NCBI GenBank assembly: GCA_041590075.1
Contig: JBFHUL010000019.1
Coordinates: 1-43,511, forward strand
Direction: 5' to 3'
Length of the DNA stretch: 43,511 bases
Source: PZPK01 sp041590075
Lineage (GTDB): Bacteria; Pseudomonadota; Gammaproteobacteria; Pseudomonadales; Oleiphilaceae
The translations under genes were made by a program, and so were the position numbers. Positions within the stretch are counted from its first letter, which is position 1. Every line of letters begins with the position of its first letter. Positions 34,633 through 42,538 of the stretch are shown here, piece by piece. The notes beneath the pieces are model-generated. The model was not told the origin of the DNA. It did no database searches and saw only the letters and a program-made list of their open reading frames with translations.

Positions 34633-35333
34633 TGCTTAAGCTGAAAGACGTACATACCCACTATGGCAAAATTGAAGCGCTGAAAGGGGTCTCTCTTGAA
34701 GTGAATCAGGGTGAAATTGTCACCTTGATCGGGGCAAATGGCGCAGGTAAGTCCACCCTGCTGATGACAGTCTGTGGCGATCCCCGCGCGACCTCGGGCA
34801 GCATTCATTTTGATGGCGAAGAAATAACCCAAAAGAATACCGCCGACATCATGCGCAGCGGTCTGGCGATCGTACCCGAAGGACGTCGCATTTTTTCCGG
34901 GCTCAGCGTGGAAGAAAATCTGCATATGGGCGGCTTTTTCGCGAGCAAAGCCGACATCGCCGAAGGCCTCGAATATGTACTCTCACTTTTTCCGCGTCTG
35001 AAGGAACGCTTTCACCAGCGCGGCGGCACCATGTCGGGAGGCGAGCAACAAATGCTGGCCATCGGGCGGGCTCTGATGAGCAAACCGCGGCTGCTATTTC
35101 TGGACGAACCTTCGCTGGGGTTGGCACCCATTATCATTAATCAGATCTTCGAGATTATCGAACAGTTGCGCGAGTCCGGAATGACGATATTTCTTGTGGA
35201 GCAGAACGCCAATCAGGCCCTGAAACTTGCCGATCGCGGCTATGTGCTTGAAAACGGGAGTATTGTGCTGCACGACAGCGGCGACAACCTGCTGATCAAT
35301 GAAGATGTGAAGAAAGCCTATCTAGGGGGATAA
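34632..35333 (+). CDS. livF: Branched-chain amino-acid ABC ATPase LivF
   Basis: Partner ATPase of LivG, 233 aa, standard. It opens MLKLKDVHTHYGKIEALKGV. Walker A is GANGAGKST, the signature is MSGGEQQMLAIGRAL, Walker B is LLFLDEPSLGLAP and the H-loop region is TIFLVEQNANQAL. GLAIVPEGRRIFSGLSVEEN is the LivF hallmark. It is the last gene of the operon and ends 37 bp from the convergent EAL gene; no strong terminator is visible between them. Confidence 0.96.
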   Translation: MLKLKDVHTHYGKIEALKGVSLEVNQGEIVTLIGANGAGKSTLLMTVCGDPRATSGSIHFDGEEITQKNTADIMRSGLAIVPEGRRIFSGLSVEENLHMGGFFASKADIAEGLEYVLSLFPRLKERFHQRGGTMSGGEQQMLAIGRALMSKPRLLFLDEPSLGLAPIIINQIFEIIEQLRESGMTIFLVEQNANQALKLADRGYVLENGSIVLHDSGDNLLINEDVKKAYLGG

Positions 35334-35370
35334 TGCCGAACAGAGGTGTTAGCGCACAACGCCGGCCTGG

Positions 35371-36522
35371 CTAAATGGTTTCGTAATCAATTAGCAGGAT
35401 GCGGTCGTTGTCGAGCGTCAGCCCCAGAGTTTGCAGCATCGTGCCACTGGTCCGGTCCCGATACGGTCTGGTGGTGACACACTGGCGTTCCATTAGCTGT
35501 TTGAGCGCCAATATCTGATACAGAAATGGCCTACCAGACCAGTTCATTCCTAAGCACGAATTATCTTTGATCCAGCCCCCGGCGGCGTAGTCATAATTGG
35601 GTGAGATCTGATCACCATTGGGTTGGCAAATATAAAAACGCACAAAGCCCTCCGGCGGCGGACTGCACCCATCCAGATCCAGTTGTTCATGTGTGAGTGC
35701 AGCAATCAGTTGGTAAGCATACAGCTTCATCGCCTCGTGACGTGCAATATGCTGTCGCTCTTCAGAAGTCTTGCGCGCAACGAAGCGATTGAGCAAGCTG
35801 CGCAATTCTTTTGCCGGCGCTTCGGGAGCGACGAACTCTGCGCGGGCCGGATAGAACAGAAACCCCTGAATCATCGTGGCTCCGGTTTCCACCGCAAACT
35901 CGAACTCCTGCTCGTTCTCGACACCCTCGCATAGAATATCTGAGCCAATGCGTTCCGCCATGAAACCGATCGCCCGCACGGCATCGTGAGCGATGCCTCC
36001 TGCCACGGCTGATTTGAAGAAGCGCATATCCAGCTTGATCAGGTCGGGTTCAAGCGCCACCAAACGCCCTAACTCAGAATAGCCAGCCCCAAAATCGTCA
36101 ATCGCGATCTTCATACCGGCTGCGCGATACTCCGAAACCAGGCGCTGCAATAAATCCAAATCGGCCTTCGTCTCGGTAATCTCAATCACCACCCTGCCCG
36201 GGTCAATATTCAGATCGCGCATCATATCAATGGTGGGCACAAGACCATTATCAGGTAGATTCTGGATCCACTCAGGCGAAATATTCAGGGTGAGAAAGGT
36301 GTCGTTGGGCATCTTGGAAATCGCGCTCAAGGCTTTTCGCCTTACCTCGCGATCCATATGTAGCAAGAAATTACGGTCGGTATTCGGATTGGCAAAGTAC
36401 TTGCCACAGCTAACAGCACTGCCGTCTTCCAAGTGCTCTCGTGCCAGTGCTTCGTAACCGGTTATACGGCAATGGGTAATATCCAGTATAGGCTGAAAAT
36501 GTGGAACGAATTTCTGAGTCAT
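35371..36522 (-). CDS. EAL-domain phosphodiesterase with YkuI_C-type sensor domain
   Basis: Predicted cyclic-di-GMP phosphodiesterase of 383 aa, cytoplasmic, without membrane segments. The EAL domain (about residues 5-240) keeps all key positions: Glu24 of EAL, Asn80 in LNISPEW, Glu114 in EITET, Asp142-Asp143 in DDFGAG, Lys163 in IKLD, Glu199 and Glu202 in CEGVEN, and the Gln of IQGFLF. The C-terminal 100 residues (FVRFYICQPNGDQISPNYD, then MNWSGRPFLYQI and a Tyr-Arg-Asp motif) match the YkuI_C Cache/PAS-like domain of Bacillus YkuI. There is no GGDEF domain. It lies between livF and the OmpA-like gene and appears monocistronic. Confidence 0.9.
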   Translation of the reverse strand: MTQKFVPHFQPILDITHCRITGYEALAREHLEDGSAVSCGKYFANPNTDRNFLLHMDREVRRKALSAISKMPNDTFLTLNISPEWIQNLPDNGLVPTIDMMRDLNIDPGRVVIEITETKADLDLLQRLVSEYRAAGMKIAIDDFGAGYSELGRLVALEPDLIKLDMRFFKSAVAGGIAHDAVRAIGFMAERIGSDILCEGVENEQEFEFAVETGATMIQGFLFYPARAEFVAPEAPAKELRSLLNRFVARKTSEERQHIARHEAMKLYAYQLIAALTHEQLDLDGCSPPPEGFVRFYICQPNGDQISPNYDYAAGGWIKDNSCLGMNWSGRPFLYQILALKQLMERQCVTTRPYRDRTSGTMLQTLGLTLDNDRILLIDYETI

Positions 36523-36734
36523 AAACAGAGCGTGCGGCCGAAAATGAAAAGTTTAACCAAGTACTCAAGCGAAACGTATTAACCATATGTGGCAAATTGT
36601 CGCCCGTCAAATCAGTTCCGTCATCGCAGAATTTGCACCCATTTCAGTGCAAAACTACAGACAAGAAGCGGCCTGGCATGAGCCGTTATAGTGCGCCCAA
36701 AACTCTCCTCACATAGCCACACTTAAAAACTGAA

Positions 36735-36773
36735 CCAAAAGCGACCCTGAACGGATATTCACCGTCCAGGGTC
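36735..36773 (-). terminator. Likely terminator of the ompA-like gene
   Basis: On the minus strand GACCCTG, a mismatch, then ACGG pairs with CCGT and CAGGGTC (36743-36773), followed by a short TTTT. It is about 10 bp after the stop at 36784. The T tract is short, so strength is moderate. Confidence 0.6.
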
Positions 36774-36783
36774 CGGCGCAGCC

Positions 36784-37917
36784 TTACTTGGTAATCGCGC
36801 GTTGCTCGAGCGCTTCTATTACACCCACCACGCGACGATTAAGTGCACGGCCTTCGGCGGTGCTGTTATCAGCAATCGGCCGTTCTTCACCGTAACCAAT
36901 CGCTTCAATGCGCGAAGGTGCGATTCTGAATTCGTCGATCAACACCTGCTTCACCGCATCGGCGCGTTTTTGCGACAAAGACTTGTTGTAGGCGTCACGC
37001 CCGCGATCGTCGGTATGCCCTTCAACCGTTACCTTGGTGCCATCATACTGATTCATGAAATCGGCAACCTGTTTGATCTCGGCGAAACTTTCAGGCGAAA
37101 TGTCTGCGCTATTGGTACGGAAGTTCACCCGCAACTCAATTGAGACTTTTTCCATCAACATAATCGGGCAGCCTGCCGCATCCACTTTAAACTGTGACGG
37201 CGTATCGGCACATTGATCAGCATTATCAAACACCCCGTCACCATCGCTATCGACCGGTACAGGCTCTGGTTTGGGTGCGGGTTTGGGCTCCGGCTGAGGG
37301 GCGGCCTTGACCACAGGCTTGGGCTCAGGCTTCGGCTCTGGTGCACGTTCAACAACTGGCTTAGGTGCCGGAGCAGGCATACTGTCGCGGCCGAAGGCAT
37401 AACCAATTGCCAGGCGAATGCCCATGTCGGTAACTTCGTTGTCGATACTGTTCATTGCCAGTGCTTCGGCCCGCATGACGATATTGTTATCGTAGTAGTG
37501 CTTTACCCCTAAGCCCAACTGCGCCAGGCTCTCATCGTTAGCGTCGCCAGACTGTGGCTCAAACTCCAGATGTGTTCCGGCGAGCGAGATAAACGGGCGC
37601 GTTGCTTCGTTCGAAAAGTGATACAGCAATCCCAGTGAATAACGCTCTGCATCATTACTCGCCGAACCGGTTTCCGCATCCGCATCACCCATGCCCAGCC
37701 AGCCCTCCAGCGACAACGCCTCTGTTAATGGCAATTCAAGCCCCCCTTCCACCGAAGTCATATCATCGAGATTACGATCATCGTCGAAGAAGGTTTGCGC
37801 AGCGCCCAAGTAGGCCTCAAAGGTACTGCGTTGATCTCCATGGTCGTCCGCCATCACCCCTTGGGTTGATAGCAGGACCCCCGACATTGCTGTAGCCAGT
37901 ACAATTCTTCTCATCAT
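36784..37917 (-). CDS. OmpA/OprF-family outer-membrane protein
   Basis: Structural outer-membrane protein that ties the membrane to peptidoglycan, 377 aa. A signal peptide is visible (IVLATAMSGVLLSTQGVMA, residues about 5-23). Residues about 30-178 form the eight-strand beta-barrel, ending MGIRLAIGYAFGRD. A Pro/Lys/Glu-rich linker (about 183-223, repeating PKPEPKP-like units) follows, then a thrombospondin-type-3 calcium motif DSDGDGVFDNADQC. The C-terminal OmpA domain (about 255-377) has VTVEGHTDDRGRDAYNKSLS and RIEAIGYGEERPIADN, the peptidoglycan-binding signature. It is monocistronic, with a long leader (37918-38120) holding a tiny ORF. Confidence 0.95.
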   Translation of the reverse strand: MMRRIVLATAMSGVLLSTQGVMADDHGDQRSTFEAYLGAAQTFFDDDRNLDDMTSVEGGLELPLTEALSLEGWLGMGDADAETGSASNDAERYSLGLLYHFSNEATRPFISLAGTHLEFEPQSGDANDESLAQLGLGVKHYYDNNIVMRAEALAMNSIDNEVTDMGIRLAIGYAFGRDSMPAPAPKPVVERAPEPKPEPKPVVKAAPQPEPKPAPKPEPVPVDSDGDGVFDNADQCADTPSQFKVDAAGCPIMLMEKVSIELRVNFRTNSADISPESFAEIKQVADFMNQYDGTKVTVEGHTDDRGRDAYNKSLSQKRADAVKQVLIDEFRIAPSRIEAIGYGEERPIADNSTAEGRALNRRVVGVIEALEQRAITK

Positions 37918-37971
37918 GCATTTTCCTTGTTGTAGTCACTTTACACACTGCTTTCGACCGCGTGTGGTGGC

Positions 37972-38038
37972 AAAAACCCCGCCACTCCGGCGAAACACGA
38001 GCAACACTTTACGCCGCATACTCACTCAAAAAAAGCAT
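37972..38038 (-). promoter_or_regulatory. Leader of the ompA-like gene: 9-codon ORF plus terminator-like hairpin
   Basis: On the minus strand an AGGGG box is followed 7 nt later by ATG (38038) and a nine-residue frame, MLFLSEYAA, stopping at 38009. Then CGCC/GGCG (37980-37992) forms a short hairpin ahead of a GGGGTTTTT run. The arrangement resembles an attenuator, but the stem has only 4 bp. Confidence 0.3.
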
Positions 38039-38120
38039 TGTTGTCCCCTCGCGGCTTACACTTTGTTTAGGTTGCGAAAATTCGTGATTAGAGCCGAATT
38101 CTAAAACGCAGCAGCCGCGC

Positions 38121-39128
38121 TCATTCTCCGCGCTTACGTGTAATAAAGGCAGCCGGCGGTTCACCCACCACCCGCTTGAAACTGCGCCGAAAACTGGCAA
38201 CATCGCTGAAACCCAATAGATGACCCGCAAGCTCGACCGTCATGGTCGGATCCAATAAATAGCGTTTGGCGACGCCGATGAGAACCTCATCGCGCAGCCT
38301 TTGAAAGCTGGTGTGCTCAGCTTTCAGGCGACGATGTAACGTGCGCACGCTCATACTGAGCTCTTGCGCCATCTCCTCGCTAGTCCATAAACGCCCGGGA
38401 TTGCGACTGATCAGGGCTGAAACTTTATCGCGCACAAGCGTCGTTTCAGACAACGCCCGCAACTCATTTTCACATTGTGCGATTGCCTGGGCATGTAAAT
38501 CGGGGTCGGCGACCGGCGAGGGAAAATGCATCAAAGAAGCACTCAAACATAAGCGTGTGTGGGGACGATCAAACGAGCATGGCAGGTCGAAAAACTCCCT
38601 GTACTTTTGCGCATAGACGGGCGCCGGGTAGGCAAACTCCAGACGCCCGTCCGCTTCACCTCCTGTAAAAAATTGCACGGCGGCATAAATGGCGCTCATC
38701 ACCGACTCATGCAGAAAACAACGAATTTCACCCAATGCAATGGGCTCTTTCATGGTGAGAATGATCTGCTGTTTACTGGCGGAAAGATCTAGCGCGGCAA
38801 ACTGAGCACGCATCGCGCTATAGCGGGCGAAACATTCCAAGGCTTTACCCAAATCAGGACTGCTGAAAGCGGCAACACCCAAAGGGCCATGACTCGAGAG
38901 ATGCAACCTGCGGCCAACAGACAAACCAAGCTCGGGTTCTGCGGAAATACGCAGCGCATTTTCAAACAATCGGCGTTGCACCTCGAAAGGCACTTCCGCA
39001 TTAAGTGCCATGAGCGCATCGTAGTGCAAAGTGGTGCCGGCAAAAAAGGCATCGCCAGTGCGCGCCGTTAAACGTAAATGACGAAATAGAATACGTGCAT
39101 AGGCCAAAGAAAGATGGTTACGTTGCAT
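38121..39128 (-). CDS. AraC-family regulator, divergent from desaturase
   Basis: Transcription factor of 335 aa. The N-terminal Arabinose_bd-like domain covers about residues 15-205 (LGLSVGRRLHLSSHGPLGVA is typical). The C-terminal AraC HTH has LWTSEEMAQELSMSVRTLHR and VELAGHLLGFSDVASFRRSF, ending FKRVVGEPPAAF. ATG 39128 lies 127 bp from the start of the divergent desaturase, so it probably controls that gene and itself; this is inference from layout. The ligand may be a fatty acid or other hydrophobic compound, but nothing in the sequence proves this. Confidence 0.88.
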   Translation of the reverse strand: MQRNHLSLAYARILFRHLRLTARTGDAFFAGTTLHYDALMALNAEVPFEVQRRLFENALRISAEPELGLSVGRRLHLSSHGPLGVAAFSSPDLGKALECFARYSAMRAQFAALDLSASKQQIILTMKEPIALGEIRCFLHESVMSAIYAAVQFFTGGEADGRLEFAYPAPVYAQKYREFFDLPCSFDRPHTRLCLSASLMHFPSPVADPDLHAQAIAQCENELRALSETTLVRDKVSALISRNPGRLWTSEEMAQELSMSVRTLHRRLKAEHTSFQRLRDEVLIGVAKRYLLDPTMTVELAGHLLGFSDVASFRRSFKRVVGEPPAAFITRKRGE

Positions 39129-39255
39129 CGTGAGATCTTAGTCGGCCGGGTAAAGTTTGTCACTATTTGTCCCCCTCTTGTCGCGCTGGCAACTCAACCT
39201 TCCACTCTTTTCGCTGTATGCTTTTTCTCTATTCATTAGCCACGGCAGACATCGT

Positions 39256-40161
39256 ATGGAAAGCGTTCAGACACACTCTCGCATTGATAACGACGCATTG
39301 TTTCGTTTGTTGCGCCAACGGCCTGAATTCGCCTGGCCCACCTTGGCCTTGTTGCTAATTGCATTTGGCCTGTTTGCCTCCGGCGTGGGCCTTTATCTTT
39401 ACAGCGAGATGCCTCTTGCGCTCGCGGTTTCGCTCAATACCTTAGCCGCGTATCTGGCCTTTACCGTCGCGCATGACGCCTCCCATAACGCCGTGAGCAC
39501 GCATCGCTCATTGAATGATTGGGTAGGAAGAATCGCTACGGCGCTGCTCTCGCCCGTGCCGTTTTTCAAGATGTTCCGCTACATCCACATGCAACACCAT
39601 CGCTTTGCCAATGAGGAGAACGACCCCGATTTGTATTGCGGTCGCGGCCCGACATGGCTGCTGCCCTTTAAGTGGGCCACGCTGGACCTGCATTACTTTG
39701 TGCGCTATCTCGAACCTTCACTGTTTCGTTCCCGCCCAATGAAAGAACGCCGTGAATTCATCATTGCTTGCGGCTGGGCGCTGTTGGTGATGGCGGCACT
39801 GGTGATCAGTGGCTTCGCGGTCGAATATGTATTGCTGTTTATTGTGCCCACCCGCATTGCGGTCGTGCTTCTGGCTTTCGCCTTCGACTTTTTGCCACAC
39901 TACCCGCATACCATAAGCGCTTCGGAAGCCCCTTATCAGGCGACGTCCAATCGGGTAGGCAGCGAATGGCTGCTCACTCCCCTGCTGTTATCGCAAAATT
40001 ATCATTTGGTTCATCACCTTTACCCGACCGTGCCTTTCTATCGCTACCTGCGCGTTTGGTGCGCTAAAAAGGCCTTCCATTTGGCTCAGCGGCCGGCTCA
40101 GGTTTCAGCTTTTGCCTTGTCAGCCAAGCCGGAACAGAGCAACTCGGTTTCGTCGGCATAG
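39256..40161 (+). CDS. Membrane fatty-acid desaturase/hydroxylase family protein
   Basis: Integral membrane di-iron enzyme, 301 aa from ATG 39256; the frame is open upstream but starts there at a rare codon with atypical sequence. Three His clusters are complete: HDASH, HMQHH and HLVHH (in NYHLVHHLYPTVPFYRYLR), with the NRVGSEWLLTPLLLSQ block before the last. The HHLYPTVPFYRY ending resembles CrtR-type carotene hydroxylases as well as acyl desaturases, so the substrate is open. Four or more helices are seen. Its last 64 bp overlap, in opposite direction, the end of the sterol-desaturase-family gene. It is divergent from the AraC gene at 38121-39128. Confidence 0.87.
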   Translation: MESVQTHSRIDNDALFRLLRQRPEFAWPTLALLLIAFGLFASGVGLYLYSEMPLALAVSLNTLAAYLAFTVAHDASHNAVSTHRSLNDWVGRIATALLSPVPFFKMFRYIHMQHHRFANEENDPDLYCGRGPTWLLPFKWATLDLHYFVRYLEPSLFRSRPMKERREFIIACGWALLVMAALVISGFAVEYVLLFIVPTRIAVVLLAFAFDFLPHYPHTISASEAPYQATSNRVGSEWLLTPLLLSQNYHLVHHLYPTVPFYRYLRVWCAKKAFHLAQRPAQVSAFALSAKPEQSNSVSSA

Positions 40162-41003
40162 CGCGATTCCACATAGTCAGGGCGGCGCCATAGAATACTG
40201 ATATCGCGATGCCGCCATACATCGCCCCACATCTGGAAAAATTCATCCAGATTCAAGCGTAAAGGGTTAAGGGTTGTGGGCTGGCGACTGCTTAGCCCGT
40301 ATTCCAGCCGGCTGACTTCGCGCTCATCGACAAAGGTGCCAAACAGGCGATCCCAGATAATGAATACGCCGCCAAAATTGCGATCAATCTGATCTGGCTT
40401 GCAGCCATGATGCACACGGTGGTGCGATGGCGTATTCAGCACCCACTCCAGGGGACCCAGTCGGCGTATGACTTCGGTGTGCAGGAAAAACTGATACGCC
40501 AGACTCGCTTCTATTGCGATAATCGTCCAGTTTTTATTGAAACCAATCAGCGCAAGAGGCATCCACCACAGCATCCAGCCGAAGTTCAAATCGAGCAAAA
40601 AATTCTGCCGCAGTGCCGTTGAGAAGTTCAAACGCTTTGACGAATGATGCGTGACATGCACTGCCCACATCCAGCGCACCTTGTGCATGGCAACATGGTA
40701 AAAGTAATAGAAGAAATCACTGGCAATCAATAACAGCAGCACACTTTGCCAATTGAGTGCCGGTTCGTACTGCAAACCCCATTGGCGAACATGCTCATAA
40801 AAAAACTGAATGAACAAGGCAATCGCAATTCCATCTACCACCTTGTACATGCCACCCGTCGCGATGTTGGCAAGGCTTTCCGGTAAGTGATAGGCGTCTT
40901 TACGTCCTTGCCGGTTGAGATACCACGCTTCCCAAAGAATAATGGCAAGAAACAGCGCACCAAAAACGGCAATAAAACCAAGTGCATGCAATACGTCATT
41001 CAT
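40098..41003 (-). CDS. Sterol desaturase / fatty-acid hydroxylase family protein
   Basis: Integral membrane di-iron oxygenase of the FA_hydroxylase superfamily, 301 aa. The His motifs are HVAMH, HVTHH and HRVHH (in NTPSHHRVHHGCKPDQIDRN), with NFGGVFIIWDRLFGTFVDE following, all typical. Helices lie at about residues 8-25, 55-75, 85-105 and 140-165. The family includes sterol, alkylglycerol and lipid hydroxylases, so the substrate is not known. It is convergent with and overlaps the desaturase by 64 bp, and is divergent from the AraC gene at 41102 across 98 bp. Confidence 0.9.
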   Translation of the reverse strand: MNDVLHALGFIAVFGALFLAIILWEAWYLNRQGRKDAYHLPESLANIATGGMYKVVDGIAIALFIQFFYEHVRQWGLQYEPALNWQSVLLLLIASDFFYYFYHVAMHKVRWMWAVHVTHHSSKRLNFSTALRQNFLLDLNFGWMLWWMPLALIGFNKNWTIIAIEASLAYQFFLHTEVIRRLGPLEWVLNTPSHHRVHHGCKPDQIDRNFGGVFIIWDRLFGTFVDEREVSRLEYGLSSRQPTTLNPLRLNLDEFFQMWGDVWRHRDISILWRRPDYVESRYADETELLCSGLADKAKAET

Positions 41004-41101
41004 AGGCCGGTAATCATTTTCGTTAGAATTTGCATTAGTCTAGACAGCGCGATGACACGGGTATTGATATTTTTGCGTTTATTTTTGACAATCTGCGCCA
41101 T

Positions 41102-42100
41102 ATGTTAAATGACTACCTGATAACACGCGATGCGGTGGGATTTCTGCGCCACTATCTCGACTGCGCCGGCCTGGAGGCGCCAGAGCTGAAAGCAGAGCTT
41201 GAACAGCTCACTTCACGCCAGCATATGTCTTATGAAATGTGGTGGGAAACGCTCGCCAAGATGGCGCACACCCTTAACGAGCCCTGCCTCGGGCTGGAAG
41301 TGGGCCGGCATGTAACGGTTGCAGAGTGTGGCGTACTGGGGTACCTGTTCCGCACCAGCCGCAACGCCATGGAGGCCTTGGCGTGTTTCAAGCGTTTCGA
41401 GCGCTTGCTGTATGCCGGCAGCCATGTGCGCAGCGAAATCCATGATGATTTTCTGAGCCTGATATGGGACCCCGAATATGGCTATTCGAGCCAACTTTCC
41501 GACGAGCTATTACTCTCGGCCATGGTCAATATCATGCGGGAAATCATGGCGCCACACCCGTTCTCACCGATAAAAGTACACTTCACCCATGCACTGCCTG
41601 AAGCGAGCACGGCACGCTATGTATCCTTTTTCCGCTGCCCGGTGTTGGCTCAACAGGAGCGCCTGAGTATCACCTTTCCTCTTGACGTTCTGCAGCAGAC
41701 CATGCCCCATGAAGATGTACAATTGCACCGACTGCTCGATCAGCAGGCCAGCGCGCAACTCTCGACGCTGCCTGCCGATGACACGTTTCTCGACGATTTG
41801 CGTCATACCATGTTGCGCAGTTTGCACGAGGGGCGCCCGGAAGCCGAACATGTCGCCCGCCACTTGAACCTGTCGACCCGGACACTGCATCGCCACTTGC
41901 AGCAGCGCGGCAAACTGTACAGAGATGAGTTGCGCAACCTCAGAAAAACCATGGCCCAGCGTTATCTACGCGACAAACAACTCACTCTGGCGGAAGTTGC
42001 ATTGTTGCTTGGCTATGCAGAGCAAAGCCCGTTTACCCGCGCATTCAAGCAGTGGTTCGGGCAAACGCCAGCACAGTGGCGCACCCGCAACAGTAGTTGA
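41102..42100 (+). CDS. AraC-family regulator, divergent from sterol desaturase-like gene
   Basis: Transcription factor of 332 aa. The N-terminal Arabinose_bd-like domain (about residues 20-205) contains CLGLEVGRHVTVAECGVLGY. The C-terminal HTH pair has EAEHVARHLNLSTRTLHRHL and LAEVALLLGYAEQSPFTRAF, ending FKQWFGQTPAQW. It starts 98 bp from the divergent hydroxylase gene, so regulation of that gene is likely by position. It belongs to the same subfamily as the regulator at 38121-39128 but is clearly diverged from it in the N-domain, so a recent duplication is not evident. Confidence 0.88.
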   Translation: MLNDYLITRDAVGFLRHYLDCAGLEAPELKAELEQLTSRQHMSYEMWWETLAKMAHTLNEPCLGLEVGRHVTVAECGVLGYLFRTSRNAMEALACFKRFERLLYAGSHVRSEIHDDFLSLIWDPEYGYSSQLSDELLLSAMVNIMREIMAPHPFSPIKVHFTHALPEASTARYVSFFRCPVLAQQERLSITFPLDVLQQTMPHEDVQLHRLLDQQASAQLSTLPADDTFLDDLRHTMLRSLHEGRPEAEHVARHLNLSTRTLHRHLQQRGKLYRDELRNLRKTMAQRYLRDKQLTLAEVALLLGYAEQSPFTRAFKQWFGQTPAQWRTRNSS

Positions 42101-42148
42101 TTTTCGGCACAGTAAAGCTATCTTAATTAACACTATAGGAGGACGCCT

Positions 42149-42466
42149 ATGTGCCTGTTACACCGCATTTCCACCAGCATTGCTTTGGCCCTTTCGCTGG
42201 GGTTTGTTTCTTCAGGGCATGCCGAAGAACCCTTGCTCACTGCGAAGCAATACGAAAACTACAGTGTGCGTTATCAATGCATTCTCAATCGTTTTCATGA
42301 TGATCTTGAGAAAAAAGAGCAAGCGCTGATAAAGCTCGATGACGACTTTGGCTTACACGAAGACAACTTCGATGCCTTTGATGAACTGGCCAGTGAATAC
42401 GAGCGGGATCAGAACCTCCTTGACGAAGTGCGAGCCCGGGTAGCCGAGGAATGCCCCATGCAATAA
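42149..42466 (+). CDS. Small secreted protein, 105 aa, unknown
   Basis: No family recognised. A strong AGGAGG box lies 7 nt before ATG 42149. A signal peptide is visible (ISTSIALALSLGFVSSGHA, cleavage after Ala25). The mature part of about 80 residues is acidic and helical (HDDLEKKEQALIKLDDDF, FDELASEYERDQNLLDEVRA). Two cysteines (44 and 102) near its ends could form a disulfide. It follows the AraC gene by 48 bp and may be independently transcribed. Confidence 0.75.
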   Translation: MCLLHRISTSIALALSLGFVSSGHAEEPLLTAKQYENYSVRYQCILNRFHDDLEKKEQALIKLDDDFGLHEDNFDAFDELASEYERDQNLLDEVRARVAEECPMQ

Positions 42467-42538
42467 GGGCTGTTACGCTACCGCCTTGACTATGCAAACT
42501 TGCAGGCGCAAACCGGTCTTTATCCTGAGCGCTGATCC

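Noticed and set aside
41085..41090. TTGACA as a -35 box for the AraC gene at 41102
   Set aside because: The matching -10 position would fall after the start codon, so the box cannot serve this gene as annotated.
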